Positions 45,074 to 54,500 of a stretch of 64,000 nucleotides of DNA are shown here, one piece after another. The stretch's first letter is position 1. Every line of letters starts with the position of its first letter. The position numbers were made by a program, and so were the translations under genes. The DNA comes from Kalmusia sp. IMI 367209 (Eukaryota > Ascomycota > Dothideomycetes > Pleosporales > Didymosphaeriaceae): assembly GCA_027946365.1 (NCBI GenBank), contig JAPEUQ010000003.1, positions 3,348,001 through 3,412,000 on the forward strand, given 5' to 3'. The notes under the pieces are model-generated. The model saw only the letters and a program-made list of their open reading frames with translations. It was not told the DNA's origin and made no database searches.

Positions 45074-48000
45074 CTACCTAACAGGCAACTGGTTCTGCCA
45101 CTCCGGATCGACCTTACTCTGCTTGAAAAAGCTCTTCCCCCGCAACCACTGCCGATATGCCTTATACCTCTTCTGCGCCCCGTCTTCTTCCTCTACGTCA
45201 AGCGGGTTTTCCCTCACTTTGAGAAACTCCTCAAACTCCTCGATATCCTCGTCAGCCGTCTGGAACTTCGCATTCGCAGGCGGCCCTGCTTCCTCGTCGT
45301 CAAGCGTGCTGTATTGCGTATTTGCATTAGGGTATATTTGCTGGTGGTTTCGGTGGAACGCCATATGTTGATGAGCGAGGTGAGAGTGGTGGATCGAGGG
45401 GTGCGAGAATGGGGTTAGGGGATAACTGAAGGAGGCTGAGGATGTGGGCCGGGGGAGTTGGGTAGGGAGCGAGCGTATCGAAGCGACGTCTGTATCTATT
45501 TTGGAGAGGTGAGTGGGCTCGAGAGTGAAGCTTTCGCTTCCGGAATCTTCGTTAGGGTCTTGGGGTTGAATGCCTCGCTCGGACATGTCAAGGTACTCAA
45601 AAAACTCCAATGCAGTCGGATCGTCTGCTATAGGAGTTTCGCTGCTTACGACAAGTGGCAGATTAAGGGGATGCTCAACGTAACGCTCGTACTCCTCTTC
45701 TTCGGTGCCCGTGACTGTGGGGTTAAGGCTATTGTCGTAGAATTGAGCAAGTGTCCATTGATGGACGAGCGCCTTGTCTGCCGGTTTGAAGCCCTTATTA
45801 TTGAAGGCTGAAGAAAGTCCAGTAGAGCTAGAGTTGGTCAAAGAAGAGAATGTGACGGTTCCAGAGGGTGCAGAAGCAGGCATATGAGTCTCGAAATGTG
45901 GATCTCGCAGGATAGACTGCTTGGTTGAGGAACCTGTCTCCGGGACATGCAAACGAAGATTTTGACGGTGGCGAGCAGCAAAATTGTTCCTGCGAGACTC
46001 AGTATCGCTTGAAGGATCCAAGATGGTGACCCCTTTGCGGACCGGTTTCTTGACGTCTTTACCTAGGTTCGGTTGGTAATGGTGCTTCTTACGGACGACA
46101 AAAGGTGACGCATCCTCTAAGCGCGACGGATAAGAAGTATCCTTGGTCTCCTTTGGTGGGCAGTTCAAACGAAAAACATACACCTTCAGGAAAGACGTTA
46201 CAGCTAGTGGGCGATAGTATTCCACCCAATAGTCATCGTGTGCATCTGTACCAATTCGCACTAGTTCTTTGTGGGCCTTGTGCGGTACCATCAACGCTGG
46301 TAGAGAGCGCGGCTGTAAGAACTCCGGAGTGTACCAGTTTATGTAATCTCTGCGAGGATTTTGGAGTAGTGAACGTGGGTCCTCGTGATGAAGGTAGTAG
46401 TCTGTTTGTAAGTCCCAGAGCATTGGTTGACCTTCCACGTGCATGTAATTCCCAAGGAACAGGTTGTAAGCTTCCTGGCGTTGCGAGTCGAGGAAAGAAT
46501 TGTGATAGTAGCGTTTGAAGCTCTCCACCATGTCTCGCGAGCTGCTCTGCCATTGGTTGATTTTTCGATACGTGGCCATCGTGTTGACCAGATGAGAGCC
46601 ACCATACTGCATAGCAATTGCATCGCCATGCTTGTGAAACATGTGAGTGAAGTTGTCGATACAATCGCTATCATACTCGACTGTGTTTCCTGCGATCACC
46701 CCAAGTGCTTGAAGTTGCCGTCCAAGCGCTCGTTTTCCAATGACGAATTGCGCAGCATTCGTTCGGTCAAGACAATCGATACAGTTCGTTCTGGCTACTC
46801 CGTCCTGCACTTGCGGGGAGTCAAAGTCACCATCGCCGTTATGGAAGAAGCCGGTTTTTCGTAAAACCTTCTCACTAAGATGCTCCAAAGACACGATGAC
46901 GTCTTGACCACGAGTTTTAGAAACTCTTGCCATATCCAATGCCTCATAGATGATTCTCTTATCTTTGGGCAATGACTGGTTAAGGTAGTCCAGAGCTCGT
47001 TTGTATTCATGTAATAGCTTAGACTCTCTCGGTGTCCGCTCTCGCTGTTTGATAAGGTTGAGTACATATATTGGTGCTCCATATCTCTCGAACAGATTAT
47101 CGAAGTGCAACGCTGCAGCACTGTAAAAAGGATCTGGTAGGTTGAGATCGATATCAGGCTTTGGCGTGACTCCAGTATTGTCTTGTGTCCAGTACAATGG
47201 TATACTACCTCGATGCTGAACGTACGATGTGTAGGAAGGACTCGACCACAAACGTGGCCCGGGCGCATGAAAAGAAGTGGTGAGCGCTTCTGAGACAATC
47301 TGTTCGGTCTCTACATCATTGGCAACGTATCCCAAATCATTCGTGCCGCGTTTCAGGAAGCGTGCTCCTGCAAAGAACCTCGACCGTCTCGCAAGAAGTG
47401 TAATGTATAGCCTTCGTCCAAATACATCAAGTGAAGATTGATCGATAGAGCCGTGAACGACCACATGACACCAATCATGCACGTTCTTGATAACTTCGCG
47501 AGCCGGTTCAAGAAGGTAATGGTTCCAGACAAACATGTCCTGATAGTCCCGATTTGGATGTTTCAAACCTTGGTTGAAAGCATTTCTCTCGCGGGTGATG
47601 TTCTGTTGGAGACTTCGCGTAATGTTGTACGAGTAGCTGAAATAGAAGAAGCGTGTGAGGTCGAGGTTGTTCAAAATGCCCAAGTACCTGGCCTCTTCCG
47701 CATTTCGATCTTTCTGGAACCGCGATGAAGATCCGGTAGTAAGGGGAATTAGATCCGTGCCATCAACCCGGTATATATAATGACCACCAATCATGGCGAC
47801 CTGCGCTCGTTTGGTGATCAAAAGCATGTAATATGCGTCTGTAAACCGAATAAAACCCAAGAGCCCCCATGTGCTGCACTTGAGCTTCATGCCTCCCGTA
47901 TGCTTGTTGCCATCGTCGATTGCATTCAGCAACTGGTTCATCTCCCTCTTATCGTACACAATATCGCCTTCGAAAATACTCAGATGACCTGGCGGCGCTG

Positions 48001-48463
48001 TCCGGTCAATCTTCAGGACTCTGTAATGTTTGTCCATCAGATCCGCTCCGACGAGATAAAATTTAGTACTCGTTTCGTAGAGGGAGAATTTGTGCATCCG
48101 ATTGATTCCACCCTCCCCAACTTTCTCGTAAGCAGCGCCCTTCTGTTTTTGCATAGCTGTAGGGCTTGACGATCGCTGGAACGACACCGGAACAGCAGGG
48201 TCCTCATCTTCGCCGTCAAATCTTATCGACTCTGTGTCACCACGCGGCATTCCTGGGTCCTTCTCCACATCTTCCGTCGGCGTGAAATCAAGTGTGGGGA
48301 CGTCATTTTTGGGCGCTATCTCGGGACTCCCACCGGTTGTTAAGGCTATCTCGACATCCTCTGGGATATCAATCAAGCTCTCGTTAGAATCTATTGCCCC
48401 GGACAACTCAGCCTTTGAGCTTGGTCGTTCTTGCATATCGTTAGGCTGCCTTGAGTTCTCCAT
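45074..48463 (-). CDS. FIG4: Polyphosphoinositide phosphatase Fig4 (SAC domain)
   Basis: Intronless, 1129 aa, ATG at 48463. After about 120 disordered residues comes the SAC-domain N-lobe (FSLYETSTKFYLVGAD, VLKIDRTAPPGHLSIFEGD, WGLLGFIRFTDAYYMLLIT). The active site is the Cx5R motif NCIDCLDRTNAAQ with catalytic Cys561. QHRGSIPLYWTQD and EALDMARVSKT are further SAC/Fig4 marks. Fig4 removes the 5-phosphate of PI(3,5)P2 on the vacuole membrane and also supports the Fab1 kinase through the Vac14 scaffold. The C-terminal 250 residues are low-complexity with a final charged segment, longer than in yeast. Catalytic residues are intact. Confidence 0.93.
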   Translation of the reverse strand: MENSRQPNDMQERPSSKAELSGAIDSNESLIDIPEDVEIALTTGGSPEIAPKNDVPTLDFTPTEDVEKDPGMPRGDTESIRFDGEDEDPAVPVSFQRSSSPTAMQKQKGAAYEKVGEGGINRMHKFSLYETSTKFYLVGADLMDKHYRVLKIDRTAPPGHLSIFEGDIVYDKREMNQLLNAIDDGNKHTGGMKLKCSTWGLLGFIRFTDAYYMLLITKRAQVAMIGGHYIYRVDGTDLIPLTTGSSSRFQKDRNAEEARYLGILNNLDLTRFFYFSYSYNITRSLQQNITRERNAFNQGLKHPNRDYQDMFVWNHYLLEPAREVIKNVHDWCHVVVHGSIDQSSLDVFGRRLYITLLARRSRFFAGARFLKRGTNDLGYVANDVETEQIVSEALTTSFHAPGPRLWSSPSYTSYVQHRGSIPLYWTQDNTGVTPKPDIDLNLPDPFYSAAALHFDNLFERYGAPIYVLNLIKQRERTPRESKLLHEYKRALDYLNQSLPKDKRIIYEALDMARVSKTRGQDVIVSLEHLSEKVLRKTGFFHNGDGDFDSPQVQDGVARTNCIDCLDRTNAAQFVIGKRALGRQLQALGVIAGNTVEYDSDCIDNFTHMFHKHGDAIAMQYGGSHLVNTMATYRKINQWQSSSRDMVESFKRYYHNSFLDSQRQEAYNLFLGNYMHVEGQPMLWDLQTDYYLHHEDPRSLLQNPRRDYINWYTPEFLQPRSLPALMVPHKAHKELVRIGTDAHDDYWVEYYRPLAVTSFLKVYVFRLNCPPKETKDTSYPSRLEDASPFVVRKKHHYQPNLGKDVKKPVRKGVTILDPSSDTESRRNNFAARHRQNLRLHVPETGSSTKQSILRDPHFETHMPASAPSGTVTFSSLTNSSSTGLSSAFNNKGFKPADKALVHQWTLAQFYDNSLNPTVTGTEEEEYERYVEHPLNLPLVVSSETPIADDPTALEFFEYLDMSERGIQPQDPNEDSGSESFTLEPTHLSKIDTDVASIRSLPTQLPRPTSSASFSYPLTPFSHPSIHHSHLAHQHMAFHRNHQQIYPNANTQYSTLDDEEAGPPANAKFQTADEDIEEFEEFLKVRENPLDVEEEDGAQKRYKAYRQWLRGKSFFKQSKVDPEWQNQLPVR

Positions 48464-48910
48464 CTTGGGTCAGGAAGCTATCTAGGCGAAACCGAGCACA
48501 ACAAGAAAGCCTAGATCATAAGCACGTCCACATGATAGCTTTGTCTATGGCGCAGGATCGTGGCGGTGATGCAGGGAGCGTCAAAAGAACTTCGTAATCA
48601 AGGTCGAGATTACTAGACCGCCAGGGCCATCGCGTGAATAATTGATACCGATGGTAGTTGTCTGGCCGTTGTAAACATGCCGTTGGGTGTGGATGGTGGC
48701 GCTTACCGTATCTGGCTGAAATACAAGAGACTTGGCGTGCGTCAGTGCGATGCCACGTGATACATCCAATCACAAACCGATCATTCATGCTGATCCAAGA
48801 AGTAGATAGATCGTCCAATAACGCTCAACCTTATTGTAATTTTGTGTGCAAGTAGCACTACACGAACTGCTTAAATCTAGGGTATACCGCAGTTCAAACT
48901 ATTCGTCCCC
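48464..48910. promoter_or_regulatory. Upstream region of FIG4
   Basis: 447 bp between the FIG4 start and the 3' end of the hemerythrin-like gene, both on the minus strand. No element assigned. Confidence 0.4.
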
Positions 48911-49657
48911 TTACATAGGCATTCTCTGCATCTCCGCCAGCGTCCAATACTTCCGCATATTCTCCGCGCCCAGCTGCTTCACCTCATCATCCAAATGCGC
49001 CCAGAGCACCTTCCCAAACCCATCCATAATTCCCTTCAACTCGGCCATTCTCAGCTCTTTCTCCCCACTCCGACACTCCCCAATATACTCTTCCAGCTTC
49101 TCCAGCCCCTCATGGATTCCCTTATGCTGCGTTAGCAACTCTAGTTCTTCCCTAAAAGCTGGCATTTTGCGCGCCAGGACGGGGAAGATGGATTGCTCCT
49201 CGATGGTGTGGTGGAACGTGAGCTGGTGACAGAACTGCTCGGCCATGGAGAGGAAGGCACGAATTGACATTCCAGCAGGCCGCTTGTTGGTTTCGCAGGC
49301 CCGGTAGAGCGTGTTCCAGGTCTGACGGAAGTGATTGTGGAAGTAGTCCATGTGTTCGGCCATGTGGTTGTATGCTCTGAATTCCGCGGGCGTGAGTTTC
49401 GGAAGTGGTTTTTCTGCTTTTGCGTCTACCGCTGCCGTCTCCTTTGGTGCGGATGCATCCGCCATGGTTGCACTGGTGGGAAGTGGTAGGCTGTTGAAGG
49501 TTCTTGTTGATGCTGATGTTGGGGCGAGGATGCGCTGTGGCGAAAGGACAACTCGGTGCAGTGCTCGATTAAGTGGCCTGAAAGCCTGGAAACAGCTCAT
49601 AAACGCCCAAATGCAGATGATCCAAATAACCCTCCTGAAAAATCCCGATCTCAACAT
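48911..49657 (-). CDS. Hemerythrin-like (HHE) domain protein
   Basis: The open frame starts with non-ATG codons; the first ATG at 49657 gives 248 aa, and a later ATG at 49465 gives a shorter soluble form of about 184 aa. The HHE four-helix domain is clear: YNHMAEHMDYFHNHFRQTW, then LTFHHTIEEQSIFPVL, then LTQHKGIHEGLEKLEEY and LWAHLDDEVKQLG, with the expected His/Glu/Asp di-iron ligands. Such proteins bind iron or oxygen and are linked to redox or iron handling. If the upstream ATG is used, residues about 5-25 (FFRRVIWIICIWAFMSCF) form a membrane anchor or targeting sequence. Which start is used cannot be decided from sequence. Confidence 0.85.
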   Translation of the reverse strand: MLRSGFFRRVIWIICIWAFMSCFQAFRPLNRALHRVVLSPQRILAPTSASTRTFNSLPLPTSATMADASAPKETAAVDAKAEKPLPKLTPAEFRAYNHMAEHMDYFHNHFRQTWNTLYRACETNKRPAGMSIRAFLSMAEQFCHQLTFHHTIEEQSIFPVLARKMPAFREELELLTQHKGIHEGLEKLEEYIGECRSGEKELRMAELKGIMDGFGKVLWAHLDDEVKQLGAENMRKYWTLAEMQRMPM

Positions 49658-49932
49658 GCACAAATTTGTGGTTTTCGAACTGCGAACTACGAGGGTTTTT
49701 ATCGACGCCACACGCTCGCTGGTCTGGTCGCACTTAGCTGACCGACGCCTTTCAAACCCGGAAAGGTGCGTCTCCGAAAACCCGAAGGCCGACAGCGAAA
49801 CCTCACGTGATGGTATATTTTCTACATTTGCTTACATATATACATAGAGGTGGACTACTGGGAGGTCTATCCCTTCGGCATTGATTGGAGTTCCCAGCAA
49901 TCCTTTGAGGTTCATTGCGCGGGAGGACTCAT

Positions 49933-51024
49933 TTACTTCTTCCGAGTCTTAGCGAACTTTTCATGCCACTTCCCTTTCGCGGTAGCAGTCTTTGGTGCTG
50001 CTGACCTGGCAGTGGGAGTCGTGGTTGCGCTCTTGGCACGTATTGTGGTAGAGGACGGGAGATCATAGGTGCCCTCGATCGTCTTGAGTTCTGCATCGCC
50101 CCGCCATGCCTCAGGTAGGGAATCTTTCCAATCATCGAGAAAATCAACGATGAGATATTCAGAGGAACTACGTCTCGCTTGCAGGAAAATCTTACCAACA
50201 AACGATACTGTCTTCAATCTATCCAGGCATGACCACTGCCCGCTTGTATCCTGGTCGATGCTGGCTAGATGTCTGAAGATAGCGAGCACCAGTGGTGCAG
50301 GATAGCTTTCTTCTTCTACCAGCTTCGCTATATCAGTTCCTAGGAACTGGCTGTCCAATTTGACCCCCTCTGCCAGAGCAGCCGCGTTTATCGACGCCCA
50401 AACTTGCGCAAGGGTGTTCATAGACGGCCGGTATGAGCTGCCGGACAGTTCAAACGCCATGATGTCCTCCCACCCTCGTTGGCACTGTCCAAGAGACAAT
50501 GGGACATGCGCGAAAATGCCAGTCTTGCCAACCCCGTTCTCTGTGGTGTCAACTTCCCCATTGATTATGTCGTATACTGGCAGGACGTCCTCCAGATAGG
50601 TCGCAGCAGAAGCATCGGCAGGATGCAGCTCTAGCGTCGCGGTGCACGAAGCAATTGCGCATGTGGCGGGTATCGGTATCTCGTTGCCATGGGCATCGTA
50701 AGCGGGCTGGGTGACGAAGACGGAATTGGACGTCTGCACCTGGCGTATCTGGAAGCTCTTGTTCGGGGTACAGAGCACTGCATATGCAGGCTTCCCATTG
50801 GGCGTACCAGAGGCGGCGGGGGGCAATGATTTTATGGACAGCCTAGGAATGCATTAGCACGGTATCCACGTAGAGACGGGACGAGAGTGAGAGTCAATAT
50901 ACAGCGGCGGGTTCGGGGCCTCGATCAGCTCGACGATCTCGGGCGGCAGCTCCAGCAGGCGGAATGTCTGCAGCTCGTGGGCCACGGCGAAGGGCACGCC
51001 GCCCTCGTTCTGCTGCGTGGCCAT
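49933..51024 (-). CDS. DCC1: Sister chromatid cohesion protein Dcc1
   Basis: Exons 51024-50903 and 50842-49933 joined by a 60-bp intron (gtatat..gctaat..cctag), 343 aa. Family marks: FRLLELPPEIVELIE at the N-terminus, AYAVLCTPNKSFQIRQVQTSN, then SFVGKIFLQA and a winged-helix region near EEESYPAPLVLAIFRHL. Dcc1 binds Ctf18 and Ctf8 in the alternative RFC clamp loader that acts on PCNA during replication and cohesion. The last 45 residues are basic and Thr/Ala/Lys-rich, which is an extension seen in many filamentous fungi. The gene is divergent from the RhoGEF gene. Confidence 0.88.
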
Positions 51025-51577
51025 GGACTGAGGCGGGCGGTGTTGGCGGGGGTGCTGGAGCAGTGACGCGAGGGGACGGCGTGCGAGTGTTTTGTTTGCG
51101 GGGCCGCTGATCGGCGGCCGGGTCTCGCAGCGCGCGTCTGGTCGCGAGTCGGCAGCCAGCAAGCAAGGGCGTCAACACGCAGGCCAAAAATACACGCCGC
51201 ACCGCATTTGCTGGCCAGGGAGCCCCAGCCGTCCATTGTCGCACCGTCGCACGTTTCTATTCGACGTGCAGCTGCAGCTGCTTCAGTGCGCTTGGGCCGG
51301 CATCGAGCGGCCTTGTTTCGGGGGCTGGCAGGAACCATTGGCGCTGTCTTGCAGCTTTGCTCCCGTGCTGTGTCCTGCTTGTTTACATCGGCCGTCCGCT
51401 GCACGTCGCCCTCGAGGACTCGACCCAACACCACCCACCGCACGTCCTGCCGCCATCCACGCTCGTTTCACGCGCTCGCCGCCTTCTAATATGCCATCGT
51501 CACCTTTGCAACCTGCTTAGTCTGACATTGCGCCTTCTGTTCCCACCGTCGTCACTCGTTTACGCCTATCTGCCACC
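51025..51577. promoter_or_regulatory. Bidirectional promoter, DCC1 / RhoGEF
   Basis: 553 bp, GC-rich, between divergent start codons. A pyrimidine-rich leader precedes the plus-strand start, which sits in a strong context (GCCACCATGG). Confidence 0.5.
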
Positions 51578-54500
51578 ATGGTCATCATCACGCCGGAGCC
51601 CGCAGCGCTTGCGGCCAGCGACCTGTCGCTCTTCTACGCCACCGATGAGCTGTTGTCCAACTCCCCTGTTCTGATCTTCTATGGCCCAACCGCGACCTCC
51701 ACCCAGGCGACCCACTCGCGCATCCAAGCCCACGTCTTCACGCCCGCCGGGCTCCAGAACTTTGCTCGACTGATCATCTCGCCGACAGCTGCCTTCTACG
51801 CCGCTGTAACATGCCTACCACGCGAAGAGCAGGGCGACGAGATATGTCGGGGTCTCGCTTTCAGCCTGTACAAATACTTCGCTGAGCTTCCCCTAGACGT
51901 CAGGAACATATGGGAGAGACAGTACGGCTCTGCGGCCCGCCTGCCGTCGGCACCACAGCTGTTCTCAGAGTCGCACGCGGCAATCGTAGCTGCGCGTATG
52001 GTCAAGGTCGAGAATGCAGCAGATATCATTGTGGACGTGCGGCATGCTCTGGGAGAGCAGACATTATCGTGGCTGGATCTAGACGTGGTCCTGCCCCAGG
52101 GGAGCATTCAAAAGTTGGACAACGCGAGAGAATCCGCTCAGTTTGACGAGTCGGAAGATGATATACTCGAGCAGCGCTACGGCTTGTATGCCCCTGTCGT
52201 GAAGCTGTTTGGTGAATCTGCGTTCCTTCCTACTTCGCGACTACGGCGCGCACCTTCCAAACCAACAGCCCTCAACCGATCACAGTCCTTCTCCAGGAAC
52301 CAGAAGGAGAACCTCAGGCGAGAGATGTGTGAGCTTCTCGATACCGAAGAGAACTACGTCAGCAAAGTGTACGAACTGGTAAATACTGTGGCAGTGGAGT
52401 TCCGGCAGAAGGCGAAGCAAAAGAGCCTTTCCAGCACAAGTCCCAATGAGCAGGCCTTGAAGGCCCTGTTTCCTCCCAGCTTGGACAAGATTTTGGAGGT
52501 CAACTCGCAATTCCTGGACGCTATACGCACAGTGTTAGAGGACACAGAGAATGACGCCATTCAAGATATTGAAGAGGCAACAGACGACATATTTGTTGCA
52601 CCTTTGAGAGGCCAGAAGGATCCTGCAGATGTCACAGGTGCTTTAGCCGTAGCGAAAGCGCTCGTCGAATGGTTCCCACAGTTCGGTGACTGCTACACAG
52701 ACTACATGGCAGCCCATGCCGACTTTTCGCAGTTATTAAAGGGCTTCACCAAAGACGTCAACTCTAGCTTCTCCAAGAGGGTATACGAGACTGGAGAACA
52801 GCGCCTCATGTCAATGCTCATCGAGCCTGTCCAGCGACTACCGCGCTATAATCTGTACATCGACAACATCATCAAACAACTTCCCATTCGACATCCCGCT
52901 ATCAAGACATTCCTCAAAGCTCGAGACATTATATCCGAAATCTGCTCCCGAGAGGGACCTTCAGTGCAGCAGATCAAGGTGTTCGATCGTCTCCGTAGAA
53001 TGGTCTTCTCATGGCCGCTCACTTTCACCCCGCAGTGCCGATTCATTACAGCTATTGACTTCGTAGAGCTGTCGCCACCTTACCACGGAGAGCTGCAAGG
53101 CCCTTCAACCACTGCCGGTGTCTTTCTACTTTTTGCCGACACTTTAGTCATGCTGCACAAACCCAACGGTTGCACGACGACTGCTCGGAGTCTAATCGCA
53201 GACCTGGATAACCCAAAGTTTGCCGAAACATATACAAACTCGGCAGAGCTCATCTTTCATCAGCAATTGAAGCTCTCTGATGTATTTCTTAGCGAGCATT
53301 CGGAAGGCAACATCTTACAGTTACTCTCACCGACTCCAACTGCAAGTCAGCCGGGCCGCCCACGAAGCCGAGATCGACAAAACCTAGGCATTCGTATGTT
53401 CTACTTGCAAGGTGCATACGAAGGCAAAGCTCATAAATGCGTCGAAGATGTAACCAAGGCAAGGGTCGAAGGCCGATACCCAGAAGCGGAACGTGAGAGC
53501 CATAAGTGGGAAGTCCGCAGTTTCTCTGGTGATTTGAGCATGTTCACGGCCGTAACCGAGGACAGCACCGGGCATGATAGCGAGGACCGGAGAGAGCCAG
53601 CCAAAGTACAAATTGTCGTGAACACTACCCAAGATGCCCAGATAGCTCAGGTGACCAAGCACAGCTCCATCGAGCTTACTGTGTCGATATCTATCCTAGA
53701 AGATGGCTTCTTCCTTATCGAATGCAATGGAAACACGGGCTACGCAACACGAGACAAGCTAACCAGCGTGGAATTCCTTCCAGTCTTGACTAAGCGTCTG
53801 GGGAACTTCTTCCAGCTGCGTAACAACATCAAGAATTTATCCTTAGCCGAAGCATACCTTTTCCGGAACCAACAGATATTGAAGTCGCTCAAGCTTCAAT
53901 TTGAAGAGGTTGTAGAGGGTCAGGATAGCAAGGGCCGCCCTCATTCACCCGTCAAGATGCTCTCGAGTTTCTTCGGCGGTGGTGTCAGCAAAGAAGGTGG
54001 GCCTAGGAAAATACAACGGAATCCAACGTCACTAGGCGATATTCCGAGAATGGCGCCTCCGCTTCAACCTACCCCATCTCGCGCCCACAGTCGAGATGGC
54101 GAGCTATCTCGTCCAACCTCTTCCAACAAGACGATCGGGTTCAACGCCAATTCCTCGATAGACTCGCTGGCAAGGTTAGAAGAGACCTTGGCGACTCTAA
54201 TCCTCGCATTACATGCACGCAAGGGCAATATCGTTGGACGATCTGTGCGAGCTAGGGTTGTAGCCGATGAGCTGTTGGTCAACGAACTCTACAACTCGCT
54301 ACTGGAAAATCCTTCGAATCTCGATGCGGCTTCCCAGTCTTCCGTTGATGTTTTGTTTGCAACATTCGACAAGTTTCTCAACATTGCGTGGAAAGAGAAA
54401 ATGGGCCCTGTTCTGTCTCATGCTACACTCGTGTCGCTGCAGATGAAATCAGATAGCATGTATCCCGGAGAGTTCGAGGACTTCTTCCGGATCACGTACA

